Origin: SHZI01 sp964384525
GTDB lineage: Bacteria > Pseudomonadota > Gammaproteobacteria > Steroidobacterales > GCA-2729495
Length of the DNA: 14,754 bases
Direction of reading: 5' to 3'
Assembly: GCA_964384525.1 (NCBI GenBank)
Contig: CAYLKO010000062.1
Coordinates: 1-14,754, forward strand
The notes under the pieces were generated by a model. The model was given only the letters and a program-made list of their open reading frames with translations, was not told where the DNA came from and searched no databases. Of this stretch, positions 1 to 6,216 are shown one piece after another. Each line of letters starts with the position of its first letter. The stretch's first letter is position 1. The position numbers and the translations under genes are program-made.

Positions 1-1394
1 CCGAGCGGAGCGAGAGCCTGCTTGAGCGCCTGCAGCAATTCGAGGGCGGTGCCGCCGCGCCAGCGGGCCAGCGCCTCCACCTTGAACAGGCCAATGCCGT
101 GCTCGGCGCTGAAGCTGCCGCCGAGTGCCATGGCGATCTCGTGCAGGCGATGGCTGACGGCATCCCGATCGGCGAGAAAGGCGGCGGCATCGGCGCCCAC
201 GGGTTGGGACAGGTTGAAGTGCACATTGCCATCGCCCAGATGGCCGAAGGAGACAAAGCGAACGCCCGGCAGCAGGCTGGTTGCCGCCGCCATGGCCTCG
301 TCGAGGAAGCGCGCCATGCTGGTCACCGGCACCGACACATCGTGCTTGATGCTGGCGCCGGCCTTTTTCTGGGCTTCCGGCATGCTGTGCCGCAGGCGCC
401 ACAGCGCCTCGCGCTGCGCACCACTCGTGGCGACCACGCCATCGCTGACCTGCCCCGCGGCCTGCAGGCCGGCCAGAAAGCTCTCGACCTGGGCGGCAAG
501 TCCAGCATCGTGGCGTGCGGTGCCGACTTCGATCAACAGGTGCCAGGGGCTGGCGGTGGACAGCGGCGGACTGCTGCCGGGAATGTTCCGCAGCACGAGA
601 TCCAGCGTCAGGCCATTGGCAAACTCGAAGGCCGTGAGGTCATCACCGAGTTCGCGGCGTGCGGATGCATAAATGCGGATGGCGGTGTCGACGTCCGGCA
701 CGCCGAGCCAGGCAGTCACCAGCGTGCGCGGCTGCGGGAAGAGCTTGCAGGTGGCCGCCGTCACGAAACCGAGCGTGCCTTCGGCGCCGATGAACAGCTG
801 CTTCAGGTCGTAACCGGTATTGTCCTTGCGGAGGCTCCGCAGACCATCCAGCACCCGGCCATCGGGCAACACCACTTCAAGACCCAGCACCAGGTCACGC
901 ATCGTGCCGTAACGGAGCACGGCCGTGCCGCCTGCGTTGGTGGAAATATTGCCGCCCAGCTGACAGCTGCCTTCCGCACCCAGGCTGAGCGGAAACAACC
1001 GATCAGCCTCTGCTGCCACCCTCTGCAGGTGTTGCAGCACACAGCCTGCTTCCGCCGTGACCGTGAAGTTTTCAGCATCGAGAGTCCGGACTGCATTCAG
1101 TCGTCGGGCCGAGATCACGACCTCGGTATGGCTTGCCGTTGATCGCGCAACGCTGCCACCGACCAGACCGGTATTCCCGCCCTGCGGCACCACGCCGATC
1201 CGGTGGGCGGAGCACAGGCGCAGCAGCGCCGCCACTTCAGCGGTGTTCCCGGGCAGCAGGATCAGCGGTGTCGCGCCATGGCAGCGACCACGGGCTTCCG
1301 TCAGATAGGACGCCATCGCTGCCGATCCCGTCACCATGCCGCGGGCACCGACGATGGCTTCGAACTCCGCAAGTACTTCCGGCGACAGGGGCAT
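1..1394 (-). CDS. FAD-linked D-2-hydroxyacid dehydrogenase family protein (GlcD/D-2-hydroxyglutarate dehydrogenase-like), C-terminal end cut by window
   Basis: The frame is open from an ATG at 1394 to the left edge, giving 464 residues; with no stop in the window the last ~10-20 residues are outside. The N-terminal half is a PCMH-type FAD-binding domain: PQGGNTGLVGG (residues 70-80) and GAEGSCQLGGNISTNAGG (139-156) form the FAD pocket, and GAEGTLGFVTAATCKLFP (203-220) closes the domain. The C-terminal FAD-oxidase domain has SIKHDVSVPV (348-357), GHLGDGNVHFN (384-394) and AEHGIG (430-435), whose histidines and acid bind metal and substrate in D-lactate and D-2-hydroxyglutarate dehydrogenases. 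By family it oxidises a D-2-hydroxyacid to the 2-oxoacid, passing electrons to a carrier. The exact substrate cannot be read from sequence. GGGAAG lies only 3 bases before the ATG, a tight ribosome site. It diverges from the cyclase-like gene. Confidence 0.9.
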   Translation of the reverse strand, partial: MPLSPEVLAEFEAIVGARGMVTGSAAMASYLTEARGRCHGATPLILLPGNTAEVAALLRLCSAHRIGVVPQGGNTGLVGGSVARSTASHTEVVISARRLNAVRTLDAENFTVTAEAGCVLQHLQRVAAEADRLFPLSLGAEGSCQLGGNISTNAGGTAVLRYGTMRDLVLGLEVVLPDGRVLDGLRSLRKDNTGYDLKQLFIGAEGTLGFVTAATCKLFPQPRTLVTAWLGVPDVDTAIRIYASARRELGDDLTAFEFANGLTLDLVLRNIPGSSPPLSTASPWHLLIEVGTARHDAGLAAQVESFLAGLQAAGQVSDGVVATSGAQREALWRLRHSMPEAQKKAGASIKHDVSVPVTSMARFLDEAMAAATSLLPGVRFVSFGHLGDGNVHFNLSQPVGADAAAFLADRDAVSHRLHEIAMALGGSFSAEHGIGLFKVEALARWRGGTALELLQALKQALAPL

Positions 1395-1411
1395 GAGCTT
1401 CCCGAAAACTG

Positions 1412-1439
1412 GCCCGGCCTTCTGCCGGGCATTGCAATG
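1412..1439. promoter_or_regulatory. Inverted repeat plus 10-base palindrome in divergent intergenic region
   Basis: The 106 bases between the divergent starts at 1394 and 1501 contain a perfect 7-base inverted repeat GCCCGGC/GCCGGGC (1412-1418 and 1424-1430, 5-base loop). It is followed immediately by the perfect palindrome CATTGCAATG (1430-1439). No run of T follows on either strand, so a terminator is unlikely. An operator for one or both divergent genes is an inference; no clear sigma-70 boxes were found. Confidence 0.3.
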
Positions 1440-1500
1440 GGGTGGACGGGTATGCATCCTAAGTGACTACCGCCGCTGGAGGCAAAGATCCACCGCGCCA

Positions 1501-2538
1501 ATGCCTGATCGGATCATCAACTCTCGAACATCATCCCGCTCATCGCCCCGAGTTGCTGATCTGGATGTGCTTCCCGATCTGCGCCAGCGGAGCAATCTGC
1601 TGGATCTGGACCGGCAACTCCATGCGTGCTGGGACCTGGGCCGGAACCTCATCCTGGCCTGGCTGTCGACGTCGAGCGGCATTCAGCTGCTCGTGGTGCC
1701 CCATTACACGGTGGCCGCCTATGGGTCCGGCGAGCGGCAGCATGCCGGCGATGGCGGGGCTCTCCCCGCCCATGAATTCATCATGCATCTGCTGTCCGGC
1801 TCCCGGCAGTTCACCGAACGCCAGATGCAGAACGCCACGCGCCTGCTGGGCGTTGAACCGGTCACCGTGACGTTGCGCCAACGGCTGATCGGGACAGCGG
1901 TGGAAACCGAAGCCATCGAACAACTCGTCAAGCGCTACAGCATCAGCTATGTCAGAAACCGGGCCGTTGCGCTCTTCGACATCGTGGGTTTCGGCCTGCT
2001 CAGTCCTTTCGAGCAGATGACCCAGCTGAACAGCCTGTCCTGTTCGCTCAATGCGGCGCACAGTCGCCTGCGCGGTCGGCGAATGATGGTCGACTTCGCC
2101 CGCTCCAGCACCGGCGACTTCTTTTACATCTCTATCCGTGACGTTGGCCTGCATGCCAACACCAACCTGTATCACTTCATGCATCTGGCGCTGGCCGACA
2201 ATGCCATTGCCCATCAGAAGGCGGCAGGACATGGCGTGCCGCTCCTGCGCACGAGCTTCCACGTGGGCAGCTGCTACGAATTCAACCATGCCGAGGGCCT
2301 GAACCCGACCATCTATTGCGACGTGGTCGGCGATGTCACGATCGAACTCGCACGGATGATCGAACATGCCCAGCCCGGCCAGATCCTGGTCGGTGAATTC
2401 CGGGTGCCCATGCTGCATGCGGACGCCGCAGACACCGGTGACTTCGATGCCATCCGCTTCATGGATCAGGCCCAGGGCAGCCTTGTGCAACTCAACGGCC
2501 TGGAACTCTCCGGCGAAGCCGTGGAATCCATCAAGTGA
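1501..2538 (+). CDS. Class III adenylate/guanylate cyclase-like protein, interrupted by in-frame TGA (345 aa as read)
   Basis: A nucleotide cyclase homology domain spans roughly residues 153-300. VALFDIVGF (156-164) carries the first metal aspartate, D160; STGDFF (203-208) carries the likely second, D206; and VGDVTIELARM (276-286) followed by QPGQILVGEF (291-300) matches the family's GDxVNxAxR...PGQILVS segment. The usual transition-state Asn is replaced by Ile281 while Arg285 is kept, so cyclase activity is doubtful. The N-terminal ~150 residues are soluble and unrecognised; no membrane segment is visible. The frame stops at TGA 2536-2538 but continues in the same frame, still protein-like, to 2740-2742, where it overlaps the next gene. 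The ATG at 1501 was chosen because it avoids overlap with the divergent gene; GGAGG at 1478-1482 is further upstream than usual, so the start is uncertain. Confidence 0.7.
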   Translation: MPDRIINSRTSSRSSPRVADLDVLPDLRQRSNLLDLDRQLHACWDLGRNLILAWLSTSSGIQLLVVPHYTVAAYGSGERQHAGDGGALPAHEFIMHLLSGSRQFTERQMQNATRLLGVEPVTVTLRQRLIGTAVETEAIEQLVKRYSISYVRNRAVALFDIVGFGLLSPFEQMTQLNSLSCSLNAAHSRLRGRRMMVDFARSSTGDFFYISIRDVGLHANTNLYHFMHLALADNAIAHQKAAGHGVPLLRTSFHVGSCYEFNHAEGLNPTIYCDVVGDVTIELARMIEHAQPGQILVGEFRVPMLHADAADTGDFDAIRFMDQAQGSLVQLNGLELSGEAVESIK

Positions 2539-2742
2539 TATCTCACAGGCGAAGCCTGTGCCGACGGCACCTTCACGGTGCGACGCCTTGCCATCGAAGA
2601 CAAGCATGGCCGGCGGCGGAATGCCTTCAATGCCAAGGTCAACATTCACCGGCGGGGGGCCTCGCCGATCCTGCTGGGGATTGAAGACCGGCTGCTGAAG
2701 ACCATCGGGCAGCAGGCGACGGGCGTCGGCCTGCATGCCTGA
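2539..2742 (+). pseudogene. Separated C-terminal tail of the cyclase-like protein, in frame after the TGA
   Basis: Immediately after the TGA the same frame runs 67 sense codons to a TGA at 2740-2742. It reads YLTGEACADGTFTV, then DKHGRRRNAFNAKVNI and PILLGIEDRLL. This is the type of C-terminal segment I associate with cyclase-domain proteins of this build (YLTGE, DKHG, NAKxNI, GIED); that comparison is from memory and untested. No good start codon with a ribosome site occurs in the segment, so it is unlikely to be a separate gene. Its stop overlaps the downstream start by 8 bases, which suggests the tail was part of the functional gene. Nonsense mutation, base error and readthrough remain possible. 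Confidence 0.65.
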
Positions 2743-3475
2743 GCATCCAGCCCCGCTCCCCGGATCGGGCCCGAACCAGCTGGTGATCCAGCCCGGGCGC
2801 GTTGCCTTCTCGCTGGGGCTGGTGGCAATCGCGCTCGGCCTTGCACATCTTGTCATGGTTTATCTGCGGCGCGTGCAGGACATGGATGTCGTGATGGGGC
2901 TGGCCCAGCTCTTCGACTTCTACCACGAGAACAATTTTCCCTCGTACTTCGCGGCCCTGCTGCTGCTGGCTGCGGCAGCCCTGCTGGCACTGGTTGGCAG
3001 CAGCTCCGTGGAGGCATTTCGCCGACACCGTTACCACTGGTTTTTGTTGGCATTCGTGTTCGTCTTCCTGTCCTGCGATGAACTGCTGGCCCTCCACGAG
3101 CGGCTCATGCTTCCGACCCGGCAGAGCCTGCACACCACCGGCCTCCTCTATGCGGCATGGATCATCCCCTACGGCGCCGTACTGCTGGCACTCGCCGTGT
3201 TCTACTGGCGCTGGTTCATCGCGCTGCCGAAAGCCACCCGCTGGCGGTTTCTGCTCGCAGCGGGTCTGTTCCTGATGGGTGCGATCGTGCTCGAGGCCGT
3301 GAGCGGCGCCGAGTGGGAGATGTACAAGACGCGGACACTGCTGCTCGACACCTGCATCTTCTTCGAGGACCTGTTCGAGATGGCGGGTGTCATCGTGTTC
3401 ATCCGGGCCCTGCTGCTCGAGCTGCAGCGGACCCGACTGGTGCTTGCCTTCTCGCCGGCTGGTTCCCCACGCTGA
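2735..3475 (+). CDS. Conserved hypothetical six-helix membrane protein with acidic membrane motifs
   Basis: A protein of 246 residues with six predicted membrane helices near residues 23-44, 69-88, 101-119, 137-157, 171-190 and 205-228. Polar and charged residues sit in or beside the helices: DFYHENNFPSYF (61-72) before helix 2, FLSCDELLALHERL (111-124) at the end of helix 3, Glu187 in helix 5 and FFEDLFEMAG (209-218) in helix 6. This resembles an uncharacterised bacterial membrane family; I cannot assign a function. The clustered Asp, Glu and His could bind a metal or carry protons, but that is inference. The ATG lies inside the end of the cyclase-like frame (ATGCCTGA), so translation is probably coupled to it. 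There is no strong ribosome site of its own. The gene ends 26 bases from the converging gene. Confidence 0.75.
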   Translation: MPEHPAPLPGSGPNQLVIQPGRVAFSLGLVAIALGLAHLVMVYLRRVQDMDVVMGLAQLFDFYHENNFPSYFAALLLLAAAALLALVGSSSVEAFRRHRYHWFLLAFVFVFLSCDELLALHERLMLPTRQSLHTTGLLYAAWIIPYGAVLLALAVFYWRWFIALPKATRWRFLLAAGLFLMGAIVLEAVSGAEWEMYKTRTLLLDTCIFFEDLFEMAGVIVFIRALLLELQRTRLVLAFSPAGSPR

Positions 3476-3501
3476 GCAGGCGCCTCCAGCGTCGACCAGT
3501 T

Positions 3502-4851
3502 TCAGCTGCAAAGCTGTCTGGATTTCTCCACCACGAACAGCCAGTCCTGTGCATCGGGCGACCGGAAGGTAGTCGCCTCGGCAGCGATCGGAATCTTCGC
3601 GCCCGTGCGGGGATCGATCCAGCAGCGAATCGTCCGATTGCCCAGGAACTGGAAGCTGGTGGCGTACGGCAGGTAGGCGATGGTCGTGGCTCCGGCACTG
3701 GCTACGGAAATGGCGTCTGCATGCCCGGCGACACTGGTCCAGGCCAGTGCCACTGACGAACGCGAGAAGCCGAGGCGGGCCCAGGCAGATGCCCAATCAT
3801 TGATCTCCAGCGGCGAGTCCGTCGCTGCGTGCGGCTGGAGCGGGACATCGTTGCGCAGGCGTGCGAGCAGCTGGCTCGCCACGCTCATGGCCTGGGTACC
3901 CGGCGTGTCCAGCGCATCGCGCCAGTCCGGATCGAACTGCCAGATGCGCTTGTTGCCGAACACGTGGCCGACCGAACCACCGAGGTAGGTCCACCAGATC
4001 TGCGAGCGGATGCACAGCGGGGTGGATTTTTCCTCCTCGTATCCCCCTTCGATGTAGAACGACGGCATGGTCTTCACCCGGGAGTGGTCCAGCCTCGTCC
4101 GCGATGCAGTCTGCCCGCATCCCGAGTACGTCGTGTTGAGGTCGAGCCAGGGAAGGTTGTAGCAGTCGACCGCGGACCGTTGCCGTGAGCAATGCGCCGT
4201 GTGCAACGCATCCGGCAGCACCGCGTTGATACCGCGGTATACCGCCTCCACCTTGCCGAGCACCTGGTGGGCCGCCGCATCCACATCGCCTCCGTGGACC
4301 CAGACCAGGTTCGGGTAGCCCGCCAGTTGCGTGGCCACAAATTTTCCGTACGCCTCCAGGGTCGCATCCGGGGTCGCCAACATCTGGTTGCACCAGCCGT
4401 TCCTGCCACAGCCGTAACCCAGGTAGGCCGGCGCCAGCAGCACCAGGAAATCATGCTTCAGTGCCAAGTCCAGCACGGCCTGTGCATGACGGAAATAGGC
4501 GGCAGACGGTACGGTAAAGGGCCGGCCCTCGGGAAACGGCCGGTCGCCGTTCCGGTTTGATGGCCCGGCGCGCTGCTGCTCGATCAGCTCCACGAGGATC
4601 GTGTTGAAGCCCGCGGCCTGGCGTGCCGCCAGATAGCGGTCCGCCTCGTTAACCGTCAACGACACCAGCAGCATCCACGCCGCATCGCCGACCATCCGGA
4701 ACTCGCGGCCCTGCGCATCCAGGAGTTGCGTGCCGGTCACCTGCAAGGGGAAGCGGGATGCGGTATCGACAACAGCACCCACGGCTGCCTGCACTCCGCC
4801 CGGGCCGGCCACCATTCCTGCCAGGGCGAGCAGCCACCCTGCAACCCTCAT
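3502..4851 (-). CDS. Secreted DUF4038-family putative glycoside hydrolase with C-terminal collagen-binding-like domain
   Basis: A protein of 449 residues from the ATG at 4851. A signal peptide is clear (MRVAGWLLALAG through VQA, cleavage near residue 22). The catalytic-type domain (about 34-340) matches the DUF4038 pattern: LLDAQGREFRMVGDAAWM (43-60), YLAARQAAGFNTI (73-85), WVHGGD (184-189), a PSFYIEGGYEEE block (263-274) and GGSVGHVFGN (291-300). By analogy with (beta/alpha)8 glycosidases, Asp189 and Glu268 are candidate catalytic acids. The last ~100 residues, with IAYLPYATSF (391-400) and CWIDPRTG (410-417), resemble the putative collagen-binding domain that usually follows DUF4038. It probably acts on an extracytoplasmic polysaccharide; substrate unknown. 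A longer frame starting at 4926 lacks a signal peptide at its start and overlaps the DUF456 gene, so it was not used. Confidence 0.85.
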   Translation of the reverse strand: MRVAGWLLALAGMVAGPGGVQAAVGAVVDTASRFPLQVTGTQLLDAQGREFRMVGDAAWMLLVSLTVNEADRYLAARQAAGFNTILVELIEQQRAGPSNRNGDRPFPEGRPFTVPSAAYFRHAQAVLDLALKHDFLVLLAPAYLGYGCGRNGWCNQMLATPDATLEAYGKFVATQLAGYPNLVWVHGGDVDAAAHQVLGKVEAVYRGINAVLPDALHTAHCSRQRSAVDCYNLPWLDLNTTYSGCGQTASRTRLDHSRVKTMPSFYIEGGYEEEKSTPLCIRSQIWWTYLGGSVGHVFGNKRIWQFDPDWRDALDTPGTQAMSVASQLLARLRNDVPLQPHAATDSPLEINDWASAWARLGFSRSSVALAWTSVAGHADAISVASAGATTIAYLPYATSFQFLGNRTIRCWIDPRTGAKIPIAAEATTFRSPDAQDWLFVVEKSRQLCS

Positions 4852-4885
4852 GACCTTGGCACGACCACTGTCATGTGATCCAAAG

Positions 4886-5372
4886 TCATGCGAGCCACGC
4901 CACTGCGAACAAGCCGAGCATCGCAAAGGCCAGGGTCAGCTTCAGTACCACGCCAAAGACAATGCCCAGCCACGTGCCGAACCCCACCCTCGCCGCCTGG
5001 CCCAGCTCCCGGCCATGCAGCAGTTCGCCCACCATCGCGCCCACGAAGGGTCAGAAACAACCCGAACGGTGGAAACACGAATAGACCGACGACGGTACCC
5101 GCGAACGCACCGATCACGGCCTTGCGGCTGGCGCCGACACGCTGGGCGCCCACCGTCGTCGAGAAGAAGTCGATGACCAGGGACAAGAGAGCCAGCACGC
5201 CCAGCACGATGAGCATCAGGACACCGATCTGCTGGAAGTCCCCGGCCCAGGCCGCGAGCAGCATGCCGGCAAAGACCAGTGGCAGCCCCGGCAGTGCCGG
5301 CAGGATCGTGCCGGCGAGGCCGATCAGGATCAGCAGCGCGGCCAGGAGGTAATAGAGGGTGTGCGGATCCAT
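4886..5372 (-). pseudogene. DUF456-family small membrane protein, frameshifted
   Basis: The ATG at 5372 opens a hydrophobic frame typical of DUF456: LLAALLILIGLAGTILPALP (9-28), VLMLIVLGVLALLSLVIDFF (51-70), GASRKAVIGAFAGTVVGLF (80-98). After FPPFGLFLT (100-108) the frame becomes arginine/glycine-rich and runs to 4848. Another frame resumes exactly at 5047 with FVGAMVGELLHGRELGQAAR and hydrophobic helices, ending at the stop 4886-4888. Joining the two gives about 162 residues, a usual length for the family. The net change is two bases missing (or one extra) around 5045-5054. Function is unknown; the family is predicted to be an inner-membrane protein. If the frameshift is real, the alternative product is 174 residues (4848-5372), whose stop overlaps the downstream start as ATGA. 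The gene begins 34 bases after tRNA-Pro and may be transcribed with it. Confidence 0.75.
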
Positions 5373-5406
5373 CGGGTTTGGTCCGTATCTAACCGATCAA
5401 CTCAAT

Positions 5407-5483
5407 TGGTCGGGGCGACAGGATTTGAACCTGCGACCCCCTGCACCCCATGCAGGTGCGCTACCAGGCTGCGCCACGCCCCG
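5407..5483 (-). tRNA. tRNA-Pro (anticodon GGG)
   Basis: A 77-base tRNA with encoded CCA. The acceptor stem CGGGGCG pairs with CGCCCCG, followed by A and CCA. The anticodon arm is CCTGC-ATGGGGT-GCAGG, giving anticodon GGG, which reads CCC and CCU. The T arm contains GGTTCAAATCC. It closely resembles E. coli proL-type tRNA. It follows the MerR-type gene in the same orientation, as in other gammaproteobacteria. Confidence 0.97.
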
Positions 5484-5507
5484 TCCGTTTGCTCGTTGAT
5501 CAGTGTG

Positions 5508-5526
5508 TGCCTGAGGGTGTCAGGCA
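5508..5526. terminator. Hairpin between the MerR-type gene and tRNA-Pro, possible weak terminator
   Basis: Perfect 7-base inverted repeat TGCCTGA/TCAGGCA (5508-5514 and 5520-5526) with a 5-base loop. It lies 46-64 bases downstream of the MerR-type stop and 25 bases before tRNA-Pro. No T run follows, so it is not a classical intrinsic terminator; it could mark the mRNA 3' end or a processing site. Apart from it, the 88-base gap shows nothing I can name. Confidence 0.3.
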
Positions 5527-5571
5527 GCGGCAGGAATGATAACCGAATTTCGTCGTGGAGACGGCTGCAGA

Positions 5572-5928
5572 TCAGCGCCGCAACAGCCGCAGGACTTCCT
5601 CGAGCTCCACACGCAGCTGCCGGATGATCTGCTGGCTTTGCGTGAGGTCGGTGCGGGCTTCTTCGCCGGTGAGCTTCTGGCGAGCGCCGCCGATCGTGAA
5701 GCCGTCGTCGTAGAGCAGGCTCCGGATCTGACGGATGATGAGGACGTCCTGCCGTTGATAGTAACGGCGGTTGCCACGACGCTTGACGGGCTTCAACTGG
5801 GGGAATTCCTGCTCCCAGTAACGAAGAACGTGCGGCTTGACCGCACAGAGATCGCTTACTTCGCCAATCGTGAAATAGCGTTTGCCCGGAATCGGGGGCA
5901 GGTCGTCGTTATTCCCCGGCTCCAGCAT
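5572..5928 (-). CDS. MerR-family transcriptional regulator (ihfA-linked)
   Basis: A 118-residue protein. The winged helix-turn-helix of the MerR family lies at residues ~18-88: YFTIGEVSDLCAVKPHVLRY (18-37), WEQEFPQLKP (38-47), then RRGNRRYYQRQDV (50-62), which is the wing. A short coiled-coil-like helix follows (QQIIRQLRVELEEVLRLLRR at the end). There is no C-terminal effector domain and no cysteine metal site, so it is not a metal sensor of the MerR/CueR type. Its target is unknown. The start overlaps the end of ihfA by 20 bases, so it is the last protein gene of the operon. Small MerR-like genes after ihfA and before tRNA-Pro are a recurring arrangement in gammaproteobacteria. Confidence 0.92.
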   Translation of the reverse strand: MLEPGNNDDLPPIPGKRYFTIGEVSDLCAVKPHVLRYWEQEFPQLKPVKRRGNRRYYQRQDVLIIRQIRSLLYDDGFTIGGARQKLTGEEARTDLTQSQQIIRQLRVELEEVLRLLRR

Positions 5929-6208
5929 ATGCTTCTACTCGGGCTTTCAGTTTTTGTCCGGGACGAAACGTGACCACACGTCTCGCGCTGATCGGGATTT
6001 CCTTGCCCGTTTTTGGATTCCGGCCCGGCCGCTGGTTTTTGTCCCGCAGGTCGAAGTTGCCGAATCCGGAGAGCTTCACCTGCTCCCCGCTCGAAAGCGC
6101 GGCTCGAAGATCCTCGAAGAAGAGTTCGACGAGTTCCCGCGCTTCACGCTTGTTGAGCCCCAGTTCATTGAACAGGGACTCCGCCATGTCCGCCTTGGTA
6201 AGAGCCAT
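5909..6208 (-). CDS. ihfA: Integration host factor subunit alpha
   Basis: A 99-residue HU/IHF-family protein from the ATG at 6208 (MALTKADMAESLF). With the beta subunit it forms the heterodimer that binds and sharply bends DNA for recombination, replication and sigma-54 promoters. The DNA-binding arm is complete: KLSGFGNFDLRDKNQRPGRN (45-64), with Pro65 in NPKTG as the intercalating proline, then ISARRVVTFRPGQKLKARVE (73-92). An earlier in-frame ATG at 6220 overlaps the pheT stop as ATGA and adds MKMS; it may drive coupled initiation, but the family N-terminus begins at 6208. The stop overlaps the start of the MerR-type gene. Confidence 0.96.
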   Translation of the reverse strand: MALTKADMAESLFNELGLNKREARELVELFFEDLRAALSSGEQVKLSGFGNFDLRDKNQRPGRNPKTGKEIPISARRVVTFRPGQKLKARVEAYAGAGE

Positions 6209-6216
6209 GCTCATCT

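Noticed and set aside
99..1142. Long open frame (347 aa) on the plus strand opposite the dehydrogenase
   Set aside because: The minus strand encodes a full FAD-enzyme with all family motifs; the plus frame has no recognisable domain and is a GC-rich shadow.
2536..2538. TGA as a selenocysteine codon
   Set aside because: No selenocysteine-type insertion hairpin is apparent just after it and the family is not a selenoprotein family that I know; nonsense change or readthrough is simpler.
1540..2856. 438-aa minus-strand frame opposite the cyclase-like gene
   Set aside because: Histidine-, glutamine- and glycine-rich translation with no domain; it crosses two coupled plus-strand genes. It is an antisense shadow.
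2639..3796. 385-aa minus-strand frame opposite the membrane protein
   Set aside because: Low-complexity translation rich in Q, E, H and C opposite a clear six-helix protein; it also overlaps the end of the hydrolase on the same strand.
5373..5406. tRNA-Pro 3' end as an integration site for a mobile element
   Set aside because: No integrase, no repeated tRNA end and no phage-like gene was seen nearby.
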